From positions 1,364,001 to 1,428,000 of the forward strand of contig JABTUK010000001.1 of assembly GCA_015075405.1 (NCBI GenBank): DNA of 64,000 nucleotides, written 5' to 3'. The notes beneath the pieces were generated by a model, which was not told the DNA's origin, did no database searches, and saw nothing but the letters and a program-made list of their open reading frames with translations. Below, piece by piece: positions 56,101 to 63,494 of this stretch. Numbering within the stretch: the stretch's first letter is position 1; each line of letters opens with the position of its first letter. Origin of the DNA: Anaerolineales bacterium. Its GTDB lineage: Bacteria; Chloroflexota; Anaerolineae; 4572-78; J111. The translations under genes were made by a program, and so were the position numbers.

Positions 56101-57438
56101 ATGACCAAAATCGTTGTCGTCGGGGGCGGGGCGGCGGGCACAGGCGCGGCCACCATCGCTATTCAGCACGACCGCTCTTTAAGCGTCACCTTGCTGACCG
56201 AATTTGAGGATATTGCCTACAGCCCGTGCGGCATCCCCTACGTCTTTGGGCGCGAGATTGAAAAGTTTGACGGCCTGTTCATGCAAACGCCCGATTTCTA
56301 CAAAGAAATGGGCCTTGACGTGCGCCCTTGCACCGTTGTCACCCGGATTGATATGGGCGAACGGGTGGTTTATGCCGGCGAGGAAAAGTTCCCGTTTGAT
56401 AAGCTGATTATTGCCACCGGCTGGGAATACGACCCACCCGACGTGCCGGGCACAGACCTGGGCGGGGTGGAATATATCAAAAACATTCGCCGGGCCATGG
56501 AGCTGGACAAGCAGCTTGACCAGGTGAAACGGGCGGTTGTCTACAAAGCCAAGCCGCTCGGCCTGGAACTGATTTCGGCGCTGCCCCATCGCGGCATCGA
56601 AACTCACCTGGTAGACGAGGCCCCCTGGCTGCTGTCCGACTTTGCCGACCCCGACATGATGAAGCCGGTCCAGGACTCGTTGGAGGAGATGGGGGTCAAA
56701 CTGCACCTGGGGACCAAACTACTGGGCTTCAAAGGGCAGAACAGCCGCCTCAGCGCCGTCGAGACCAGCGATGGCGAGATTCCTGCGGAAATGGCGTTTG
56801 TCGCTACCACGATGAAGCCGGCCACGGCCTTAGCCCAATCCATCGGCTGCAAAATCGGCTCGACCGGAGCGATTGTGGTGGACGACCACATGCGCACCAG
56901 CGTGCCGGATGTGTACGCTGCCGGCGCGTGCGTCGAGGTGATGCACGGCCTGCTCAAAATCCCCATCCAGTTGTTACCCGGCTCCTACGCCTACCCGATG
57001 GGCAAAATCGCCGGTTACAACGCTGCCGGCGGCGACCGGCCCTTCCAGGAAGTATTTGTGCCCTGGGGCATTATCGGCGGCAAGGTCCAGGTGGGCGGCG
57101 CGCTCATTTCGGAGACCATTGCCAAAGCGATGGGCATGCCCTACATGGTAGGCCGGGCGACCGGCATTACCGCCGCCCGCTATTACCCCACCCACGAAAA
57201 GATGCACGTCAAGCTGCTGGCCGACCCCAAGACGCATCGGGTTCTGGGCGCGCAGTTTGCCGGCGGCGATGGGGTCAAAGAGCGGGCCGACTTTATGGCC
57301 TTTGCCATCCGCAAGGAGTCAACGTTGGAAGAACTGGCGACGATGGAAAATGTCTACTCGCCGCCCATCGGCGCGCTCAACGAGCCAATTGCCCTGGCTG
57401 CCCAGGCGGCGTTACGCGACGCCGCGGCGAAGAAATAA
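56101..57438 (+). CDS. FAD-dependent oxidoreductase, CoA-disulfide reductase-like
   Basis: 445 residues from MTKIVVVGGG; GGGAGGA at 56088-56094 fits this ATG better than the one at 56095. Dinucleotide motif VGGGAAGTGAA (7-17), active-site C43 in AYSPCGIPYVFG at the position used by CoA-disulfide reductases, second FAD motif DVYAAGACVEV and a C-terminal rhodanese-free dimer domain. The NAD motif segment is unusual (YKAKPLGLELISAL replaces GGGYIGLE-like), which may weaken NAD binding. It replaces the MSMEG_0569-type flavoprotein in this cluster position; homology to that was not evident. Confidence 0.8.
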   Translation: MTKIVVVGGGAAGTGAATIAIQHDRSLSVTLLTEFEDIAYSPCGIPYVFGREIEKFDGLFMQTPDFYKEMGLDVRPCTVVTRIDMGERVVYAGEEKFPFDKLIIATGWEYDPPDVPGTDLGGVEYIKNIRRAMELDKQLDQVKRAVVYKAKPLGLELISALPHRGIETHLVDEAPWLLSDFADPDMMKPVQDSLEEMGVKLHLGTKLLGFKGQNSRLSAVETSDGEIPAEMAFVATTMKPATALAQSIGCKIGSTGAIVVDDHMRTSVPDVYAAGACVEVMHGLLKIPIQLLPGSYAYPMGKIAGYNAAGGDRPFQEVFVPWGIIGGKVQVGGALISETIAKAMGMPYMVGRATGITAARYYPTHEKMHVKLLADPKTHRVLGAQFAGGDGVKERADFMAFAIRKESTLEELATMENVYSPPIGALNEPIALAAQAALRDAAAKK

Positions 57439-57441
57439 GAA

Positions 57442-57517
57442 ATTGTGAATTGTGAATTGTCAATCGTGAATTGTTAATGAGATTCTGACGCTGTCATCCG
57501 TTCACAATTCACAATTA
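57442..57517. repeat. TTGTGAA heptamer inverted array
   Basis: Five TTGTGAA-type units (57444-57478), then inverted TTCACAA units at 57501-57517. Confidence 0.85.
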
Positions 57518-57529
57518 GGAGATGAGATT

Positions 57530-57826
57530 ATGGCGATTATCGGCAAAAAGTCCGGCCCAACCACCCTTTTACAAAAGTTCAGGGTTTTGACCGAGGGCTT
57601 GCTGATGGAAGTGGCCCAAAACAGCATGTTGAGCCAATATCCCCAAACCGGCCAGCCACCCTATCCCAAAAAGGGGCTGATTTACACGTTGCTGCGAATT
57701 TTCTTTCTGCCCGGCTTCAAGCTGACTCCCTGGCCGCTGCGCCACCGCATGATGCAGCTCTTTTTTGTTCATCCGCAGCAGCAGGGCTGGCCCAAGCACT
57801 CCTGGCCGCGGTCAAAGGACAATTGA
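57530..57826 (+). CDS. small uncharacterised protein
   Basis: 98 residues, basic, with one hydrophobic segment (GLIYTLLRIFFLPGF). TAGGAGATG precedes the ATG. No family recognised. It probably travels with the flavoprotein gene. Confidence 0.6.
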   Translation: MAIIGKKSGPTTLLQKFRVLTEGLLMEVAQNSMLSQYPQTGQPPYPKKGLIYTLLRIFFLPGFKLTPWPLRHRMMQLFFVHPQQQGWPKHSWPRSKDN

Positions 57827-57849
57827 GCATTCACGAACCTGTGGCACCA

Positions 57850-57930
57850 ACAACAAAAACTTTAACCACAGATTTCACCGATTACACAAATTTTTATTTT
57901 TCTCTGAAATCTGCGCAATCTGTGGTTTAT
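57850..57930. repeat. ACCACAGATT-type inverted repeat
   Basis: ACCACAGATTTCACCGATT against AATCTGCGCAATCTGTGGT; relative of the repeats at 12507-12714. Confidence 0.6.
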
Positions 57931-57944
57931 TTTCGAGAAGTCCG

Positions 57945-58349
57945 ATGAGTCGAGTCAAAATTAACTGGCTGCGCGACTACCAGACCGAGATCGAGGTGCG
58001 CGGCCTGCACCACCTCAAAGGCGACGAAGCGCCGGAATACGGCGGCGAAGACACTGGCCCCATGCCCACCGATTACCTGTTGGTAGCCGTCGGGACCTGT
58101 ATGTGTTTGGCTGTGGCTCACGTCGCCAAAAAGCGCCGGCTGCCCCTGGGCCAGTTGAAAGTGGGCGTGTCGGCCCACAAGCATGAACAGGAGTTCCGCT
58201 TCGACTCGATTGATTTGCTGATCCAGGCCGACCTGCCGCCTGAGCAGTTGCAGCCGCTCATCGAGCAGGCCCGCCGGGTTTGTTTTGTCAGCAACACTAT
58301 CACTGCTGCCTGTCCGATTAATATGGTGGCCGAGACAATCCAGGCATGA
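57945..58349 (+). CDS. OsmC family protein
   Basis: 134 residues from MSRVKINWLRDY; longer frame upstream is repeat DNA. The family reductase cysteines are C52 or C54 (GTCMCLAVAHVAKKRRLPL) and C113 (RVCFVSNTI). OsmC/Ohr proteins reduce organic hydroperoxides with dithiols; here it may be a sulfur carrier relative, since YlbE/FdrA lie downstream. Confidence 0.85.
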   Translation: MSRVKINWLRDYQTEIEVRGLHHLKGDEAPEYGGEDTGPMPTDYLLVAVGTCMCLAVAHVAKKRRLPLGQLKVGVSAHKHEQEFRFDSIDLLIQADLPPEQLQPLIEQARRVCFVSNTITAACPINMVAETIQA

Positions 58350-58379
58350 GAAGAATTACCCAAAAAACTTATCCTCTGC

Positions 58380-58408
58380 TTAACAATCCATGTCAAACAA
58401 GGCATAAT
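58380..58408 (+). promoter_or_regulatory. promoter of the MazF module
   Basis: TTAACA (58380-58385), 17-bp spacer, CATAAT (58403-58408). Confidence 0.5.
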
Positions 58409-58451
58409 GTCATTCAAATCTGTTTGACTGGAACTATAAGAGAGTGAGCCG

Positions 58452-58676
58452 ATGGAAACCGTAACTATTCCACAAATTAATGAACGTTTACGACAGTTAT
58501 CGCCGGACAAGTTGGTAGTCGTATATGATTTTGTCTCCTACCTCTTGGAAAGAGACCTGGGCCAAATGCTACGGGAAACGGCTTCTGAGAGCTATCAAAC
58601 TATGCTGGCCTCTGAGGCAGTTTTGCGGCGTGATTGGGACCTACCGGAAGAGGATGCGGCATGGGCAGATTTGTAA
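58452..58676 (+). CDS. putative antitoxin of the MazF module
   Basis: 74 residues with the helical start METVTIPQINERLRQLSPDKLVVVYDFVSYLLER and an acidic tail LPEEDAAWADL. It resembles short DUF2281-like antitoxins. Its end overlaps the MazF gene by 16 bp. Confidence 0.7.
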   Translation: METVTIPQINERLRQLSPDKLVVVYDFVSYLLERDLGQMLRETASESYQTMLASEAVLRRDWDLPEEDAAWADL

Positions 58677-58996
58677 AAGGCGATGTTGTTGTTACCCCTT
58701 TTCCCTTCTCAGATTTGAGTGATGCCAAAAAACGTCCAGCTTTAGTTGTAGCCTCGCTAACCGGCGATGATGTCATCCTGTGCCAAATTACCAGCAAAAG
58801 TGTTACCGATAGCTACGCCGTTCCCATCTCTGGCGCAGATTTTACCAGCGGTGGTCTACGACAAGACAGCAATATCCGTCCTAATCCTATCTTTACTGCC
58901 GACTCCAATATTTTTCTATATCGCGCCGGTGTTTTAGCGCCGAATAAGGTCCAACAAGTCATTGCTAAAATCGTTGAAATTATTAATGCCAACTAG
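58661..58996 (+). CDS. MazF/PemK family toxin
   Basis: 111 residues from MGRFVKGDVVVTPFPFSDLS. Family marks KGDVVVTPFPFSD, KKRPALVVAS and ILCQITSK. Endoribonuclease toxin. The stop lies 7 bp before the YlbE-like start, so the module sits inside the surrounding operon without a terminator. Confidence 0.88.
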   Translation: MGRFVKGDVVVTPFPFSDLSDAKKRPALVVASLTGDDVILCQITSKSVTDSYAVPISGADFTSGGLRQDSNIRPNPIFTADSNIFLYRAGVLAPNKVQQVIAKIVEIINAN

Positions 58997-59003
58997 AGAT
59001 ATT

Positions 59004-60479
59004 ATGACCGAAACTATCTCCGCTTTATTTGATACCCCCCTACAAGTCGTCAATATCGGCATCGGCACCTTTGCCGAGACGCTGCGCCAGCAGGAAGTGC
59101 CGGTGGTTGAATTGGACTGGCAGCCGCCGGCCGGAGGCAACACCGCCCTGGTCGAAATTTTGAAACAGACCGACGGGACGCGAGGGCTAGCCGAAAAAAT
59201 TGATGCGGCCAACCGGCAGGCTATCGAGCGGATTCTGGCTTCACAGCCCCAAGTGGTGGACGTGCAACCGGCGGCCCAGGCATTGGGCTTGACCGGCCGC
59301 ACCATTCTCCACGCCGGCCCGCCGATTGCCTGGGAAGGCATGTGCGGCCCCCAGAAGCGAGCCGTGTTAGGCGCAATTCGCTTTGAGGGCTGGGCCGAGG
59401 ACAACGCCGCGGCGGAAAAGCTGGTCGAAAGCGGGCAGGTCAGCCTGAGTCCCAACCATCGCTACCGGGCCGTCGGGCCGATGACCGGCATTATCTCGCC
59501 CTCCATGCCGGTGCTGGTGGTGCGGAACGAAGCCTTTGGCAATTACGGCTTCTCCACCTTTAACGAAGGCCGGGGCAATACCCTCTGGTTTGGCCTGTGT
59601 GATGAGGCCACCCTGGAGCGGTTAGCCTGGATACGCGACACCTTGGCTCCGGCGGTAGCCGCAGCCCTGCGACAAGGCGGCCCGCTAAATGTGTTTGATA
59701 TTGTGGCCCAGGGGTTGCAAATGGGCGACGAGTGCCACGCCCGCAGCGCCGCCTGCACCTCGTTGCTGGTCAAAACCCTGCTGCCGCCCATGCTCGAAGC
59801 CGGGGTAGCCGGGGAGACGGCGGCGGGCATCGTCCGCTTTATGGCCAACAACAACCACTTCTTTCTCAACTTTACCATGGCCGCAGTCAAGGCGACGATG
59901 GACGCGGCCCACGGCATCCCTTACAGTACGTTGGTTACAGCGATGGCCCGCAACGGGGTGGATTTTGCCCTGCGCGTCGGCGGGCTGGGCGACGAGTGGC
60001 TGGTCGCGCCGGTCTCGCCGATGGATGAGGCGGTTTACTACACTGGCTATTCGGTGGCCGATGCCGCCGGGGATATTGGCGACAGCGCCATCATCGAAAC
60101 CTGTGGCCTGGGCGGTATGGCCATTGCCGGCGCGCCCACCATCGCCGCATTTGTGGGCGGCAGTTTAGCCGCCGAAATTGCAGCGGTCGAGGAACTGCGC
60201 CTGATTACCCTGGCGGCCCACCGAAAATTCAGTCTACCGCCTATGAACGCGGCCAACACCCCACTGGGGATTGACGTGCGCCGGGTGGTCGAAACCCGGA
60301 TTGTGCCTTTCATCACCACCGGCGTGCTGCACGAAACCAGCCCCACCGTCGGACAGATTGGCACCGGCGTGGCTCGCGCGCCTCTGGCCGTGTTCGAGAA
60401 GGCGCTGGCGGCCCTGGCACACAAGTGGGGCCTGTCCACCTCATTGCCTGAACCTGAAACCGTCCTCCTTCGTAAATAG
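59004..60479 (+). CDS. YlbE/AllG-like DUF1116 protein
   Basis: 491 residues from MTETISALFDTPL; longer frame starts inside mazF. DUF1116 segments include LHAGPPIAWEGMCGPQKRAVLGAI, GNTLWFGLCDEATL, NNNHFFLNFTMAAVKATMDAA and GIDVRRVVETRIVPFITTGVLHE. In E. coli YlbE works with FdrA and YlbF in oxamate transcarbamylation during allantoin breakdown. FdrA follows here, so carbamoyl-transfer chemistry on an oxamate-like acid is likely. Confidence 0.85.
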   Translation: MTETISALFDTPLQVVNIGIGTFAETLRQQEVPVVELDWQPPAGGNTALVEILKQTDGTRGLAEKIDAANRQAIERILASQPQVVDVQPAAQALGLTGRTILHAGPPIAWEGMCGPQKRAVLGAIRFEGWAEDNAAAEKLVESGQVSLSPNHRYRAVGPMTGIISPSMPVLVVRNEAFGNYGFSTFNEGRGNTLWFGLCDEATLERLAWIRDTLAPAVAAALRQGGPLNVFDIVAQGLQMGDECHARSAACTSLLVKTLLPPMLEAGVAGETAAGIVRFMANNNHFFLNFTMAAVKATMDAAHGIPYSTLVTAMARNGVDFALRVGGLGDEWLVAPVSPMDEAVYYTGYSVADAAGDIGDSAIIETCGLGGMAIAGAPTIAAFVGGSLAAEIAAVEELRLITLAAHRKFSLPPMNAANTPLGIDVRRVVETRIVPFITTGVLHETSPTVGQIGTGVARAPLAVFEKALAALAHKWGLSTSLPEPETVLLRK

Positions 60480-60678
60480 CCCTCACCCCCAACCCCTCGC
60501 CCTTTGGGAGAGGGGAGAAAGCCAAGAGTTCCCTCTCCCGGTGGGAGAGGGTTAGGGTGAGGGCGAATTTTCATTATCGGTGGCGTGCTCTGGCTTGTGA
60601 ACACTCCTTAGAAATTATAGACCGGAGACGGGAAACCGGGGACGAGTGACAACTACCCGGTCCTCGGTCCCCGGCCTG
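60480..60678. repeat. two palindromic arrays
   Basis: CCCTCACCCCCAACCCCTCG against GAGAGGGTTAGGGTGAGGG (60480-60564), and GACCGGA/GACGGGA units (60620-60645) against inverted CCCGGTC, CTCGGTC, CCCGGCC (60656-60677). The gap to the next gene is otherwise empty. Confidence 0.75.
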
Positions 60679-60737
60679 CCCTGAGCCTGCCGAATGGGTC
60701 TCCCGTCATTACCGGCAAAGTATTTTTACATTGGAAA

Positions 60738-61370
60738 ATGACCGAGCAAGAAATTCAAGCCCAGGCGCTGGCCTGGCGCAAAGCCGAAGACCGCTTTTAC
60801 CAGTCGGTGCTGAACGCCCCGGAATTTTACACCGTCGGCATCCGGCTGGTGCGGGCCATTGCTAATAGTCTGGCCGCAGTCGTCGAGCCTGAGGCATTAG
60901 TCGAGGCGTATCAACAGTTTGAGTTGGAGCAGGTCGGCCAGATTGCCGATGAACTGGATTTGGCCCAGGCCGATTTTATGGATTTTCAACTGGCTCGCGA
61001 TGCTGCCTTTTATCTGCGTTACCAGGAAATTTTAGACCAGCAGGACCAGGCCAGGGTGCAGGCCAGCTTGGCCGCAGCCGAGGCCGCCGGGGCGCAGTGG
61101 ATCACGCTGTACGATAACGAAACCAAGCGCCAGGGCCGGACCTTCTTTCAACGGCTGGAGATGCGCTTGCCCGACGGCCTGGGCCTGTATACCGGGGTGG
61201 AACTCGATATGGAAAAAGGCCGGGTTTACGTGGTGGAGCCAATCATGCTCGACCCGGCCACCGGCGAACCCCGGCGCGGCGTTCCTGCCCCCGACCCGCG
61301 TGAAGAGTTCAGCAGCCGGGAAGAGTTTACCGCAGCAGTGGCGCGGCTGCGGGAGAAATATGGCAGGTAA
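60738..61370 (+). CDS. uncharacterised protein between ylbE and fdrA
   Basis: 210 residues, acidic, mainly helical in the first 125 residues, then a beta-rich part (GRTFFQRLEMRLPDGLGLYTGVELDMEKGRVYVVEPIML). No family recognised. It occupies the place where YlbF/AllH (DUF2877) is found in other clusters but does not resemble that family to my reading. Confidence 0.6.
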   Translation: MTEQEIQAQALAWRKAEDRFYQSVLNAPEFYTVGIRLVRAIANSLAAVVEPEALVEAYQQFELEQVGQIADELDLAQADFMDFQLARDAAFYLRYQEILDQQDQARVQASLAAAEAAGAQWITLYDNETKRQGRTFFQRLEMRLPDGLGLYTGVELDMEKGRVYVVEPIMLDPATGEPRRGVPAPDPREEFSSREEFTAAVARLREKYGR

Positions 61371-61371
61371 A

Positions 61372-61433
61372 ACGTGGTGCGTGGTGCGTAGTTTGGATAG
61401 CTACGCACTTCGCACCACGTACCACGCACTATA
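61372..61433. repeat. GTGGTGC heptamer inverted array
   Basis: GTGGTGC, GTGGTGC, GTAGTTT on the left and inverted CTACGCAC, TTCGCAC, CACGTAC, CACGCAC on the right. Confidence 0.8.
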
Positions 61434-61463
61434 TTAAGCTTGAAGGTTTTGAGGATAAAAGCA

Positions 61464-63011
61464 ATGCTTCTCATCAGCCAAGTTAAACCCAACACTTATT
61501 ATGACTCCGTCCGCTTGATGCGGGTATCGGAGATACTATCTGGGCTGCCGGACGTGCAGCAGGCGATTGTAGCCATGGGTACCGAGGCCAACAAGCGGGT
61601 GCTGGCTGAAACGCAATTGCTAACCGAGACGGTTCAGGCCGCCGGAGCTAACGACCTGATGCTGGTCATCGAGGCCGGCTCGATGGAGGCGGGAGAGAAC
61701 GCGCTCAAGCAGGCGGAGGCCAAGCTGGCTGAAACAACCCCTCCGGCGGCAGGAAACGGTGCGGCAGCGGCCCTGCCGCGCTCGCTGGCCCAGGCCCGCC
61801 AAGTATTGGCCGGGGCGAACATGGCCCTGGTTTCGACGCCGGGACCGTATGCCAAGCTGGAAGTTGCCAGGGCGTTGCAGGCCGGGATGCACGTGTTTCT
61901 TTTCAGTGATAACGTGACCCTGGCCGAAGAGATGGAGCTAAAACAGTGGGCTGTAAGCCAAAACCTGCTGATGATGGGGCCGGGCTGCGGCACGGCCATT
62001 ATCAACGGCGTGGCGCTGGCCTTTGCCAATGCCGTCCGGCGCGGCCCGATTGGGCTGGTGGCTGCTTCGGGGACCGGGCTGCAAGAAGTCACCTGCCTGC
62101 TGGACCGGGGCGGCAGCGGTATTTCCCAGGCTATCGGCGTGGGCGGGCGCGACCTTTCTGAGACGATTGGCGGCCTGATGATGCGCCAGGGTCTAGCCAT
62201 GCTGGCCGCCGACCCGCAGACTGAGTTGATTATCCTGATCTCCAAGCCGCCCGCGCCCAGTGTGACCGAGACTATTTTGGAGGCTGCTCAAAGCTGCGGC
62301 AAGCCGGTTGTGGTCAGTTTTTTGGGTAGCCGGCGCAGCGGGCAGAACAACGGCCTGACTTTTACCTCTACCCTGGAAGAGACCGCCGAGGCCGCCCTGC
62401 GCCTGATTAATCATGATGAGCGCGACTACTTTGAGCTGGCCCCGGCCCAGTTAGCCGTGCGGGCTGTAGCCGAAGGGGAGAAGCTGGCCCCCGGCCAGCG
62501 TTATTTGCGCGGATTGTTTTCGGGCGGGAGCCTGTGCGATGAAGCCATGCTCTTGCTGACCAAGCGTCTGCCGGCGCTTTATTCCAACATTCCGCTGCGC
62601 CCGGCGTGGGCCTTACCCGATGGCTGGCACAGTCGTGAACATAGCTGCATTGATATGGGCGAGGAGGAGTTTACCCTGGGCCGGCCCCACCCCATGATTG
62701 ATCCCCGCCTGCGCCAGGAGCGGCTGCTGAAAGAAGCCGATGACCCTGAGGTGGCAGTCATCTTGCTAGATGTCGTCATTGGCTATGGTTCTCACCCCAA
62801 CCCTGCCGGGGCGCTGGCCGAGTCGATCCGGGCGGCAAAAGAGAAGGCAGCGGCTCAGGGCCGCTATCTGGCCGTGGTAGCTCATGTCTGCGGGACGGAA
62901 ACCGACCCGCAAGGGCTGGCTCAACAGGAGCGTATTTTACAGGAAGCAGGCGCGGTGGTGTTACCCACCAACGCCCAGGCCGCTCGCCTGGCGGCGGCGA
63001 TTGTAAGCTAA
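61464..63011 (+). CDS. fdrA: FdrA/AllF-like acyl-CoA synthetase-fold protein
   Basis: 515 residues from MLLISQVKPNTYYDSVRLM; GAGGAT lies 7 nt upstream. CoA-binding/ligase-like blocks include MGPGCGTAIINGVALAFANAV, GLVAASGTGLQEVTCLLDRGGSGISQAIGVGGRDLS and VVSFLGSRRS (succinyl-CoA-synthetase fold, as in FdrA). It pairs with the DUF1116 gene upstream. Confidence 0.88.
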   Translation: MLLISQVKPNTYYDSVRLMRVSEILSGLPDVQQAIVAMGTEANKRVLAETQLLTETVQAAGANDLMLVIEAGSMEAGENALKQAEAKLAETTPPAAGNGAAAALPRSLAQARQVLAGANMALVSTPGPYAKLEVARALQAGMHVFLFSDNVTLAEEMELKQWAVSQNLLMMGPGCGTAIINGVALAFANAVRRGPIGLVAASGTGLQEVTCLLDRGGSGISQAIGVGGRDLSETIGGLMMRQGLAMLAADPQTELIILISKPPAPSVTETILEAAQSCGKPVVVSFLGSRRSGQNNGLTFTSTLEETAEAALRLINHDERDYFELAPAQLAVRAVAEGEKLAPGQRYLRGLFSGGSLCDEAMLLLTKRLPALYSNIPLRPAWALPDGWHSREHSCIDMGEEEFTLGRPHPMIDPRLRQERLLKEADDPEVAVILLDVVIGYGSHPNPAGALAESIRAAKEKAAAQGRYLAVVAHVCGTETDPQGLAQQERILQEAGAVVLPTNAQAARLAAAIVS

Positions 63012-63013
63012 AA

Positions 63014-63070
63014 TTTGGTAGGACAAACTTTAGTTTGTCTGTATAGCGACAAGCTAACAGCTTGTCTTAC
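63014..63070. repeat. GTAGGACAA-type palindromes
   Basis: GGTAGGACAAACTTTAGTTT then GTCTGTA, then GACAAGCTAACAGCTTGTC, ending just before the FmdB ribosome site. Same family as near 51271 and 35906. Confidence 0.7.
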
Positions 63071-63084
63071 AAGGATTGTTTGTT

Positions 63085-63447
63085 ATGCCCATCTACGAGT
63101 ACCAATGTAAAAACTGTGGCGAAGTCTCGGAAATTCTGGTACGCAGCGCCGGTGAACCGGCGGAGTTGCACTGCAAAAACTGCGACAGCCCTCAATTGAC
63201 TCGGCTGGTCTCCCGGCCGGGCCTAATTCGCACTGGCAGCGGGGCCGAAGCCGGAACGCTGCGGGCCGTTGACCCGCGCAAGGCCGTCGAAGGGATGAGC
63301 CGGATGTATGACAAAAGTGGCATTGACCCCGGTCAGGGCTTCAGCGAGGTAGCTCACCGCGCCGCCAGGGGCGACAGTCCCGACACGCTGAAAGAGGCGA
63401 TCAAAGAGGCAAAGAAGAAGGAAGTAGGAACGCGAAGCGAGGAGTAG
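63085..63447 (+). CDS. FmdB-type zinc-ribbon protein (second copy)
   Basis: 120 residues from MPIYEYQCKNC, AAGGA 9 nt upstream. Zinc ligands C8, C11, C30 and C33. The tail (AVDPRKAVEGMSRMYDKSGIDPGQGFSEVAHRAARGDSPDTLKEAI) is laid out like that of the copy at 50886. The two bracket the Nit1C-like region. Confidence 0.85.
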   Translation: MPIYEYQCKNCGEVSEILVRSAGEPAELHCKNCDSPQLTRLVSRPGLIRTGSGAEAGTLRAVDPRKAVEGMSRMYDKSGIDPGQGFSEVAHRAARGDSPDTLKEAIKEAKKKEVGTRSEE

Positions 63448-63494
63448 GAAGTAAGGGAGAAGAAGGAATAAGAAATAAGAGATTAGAAGCAAGC

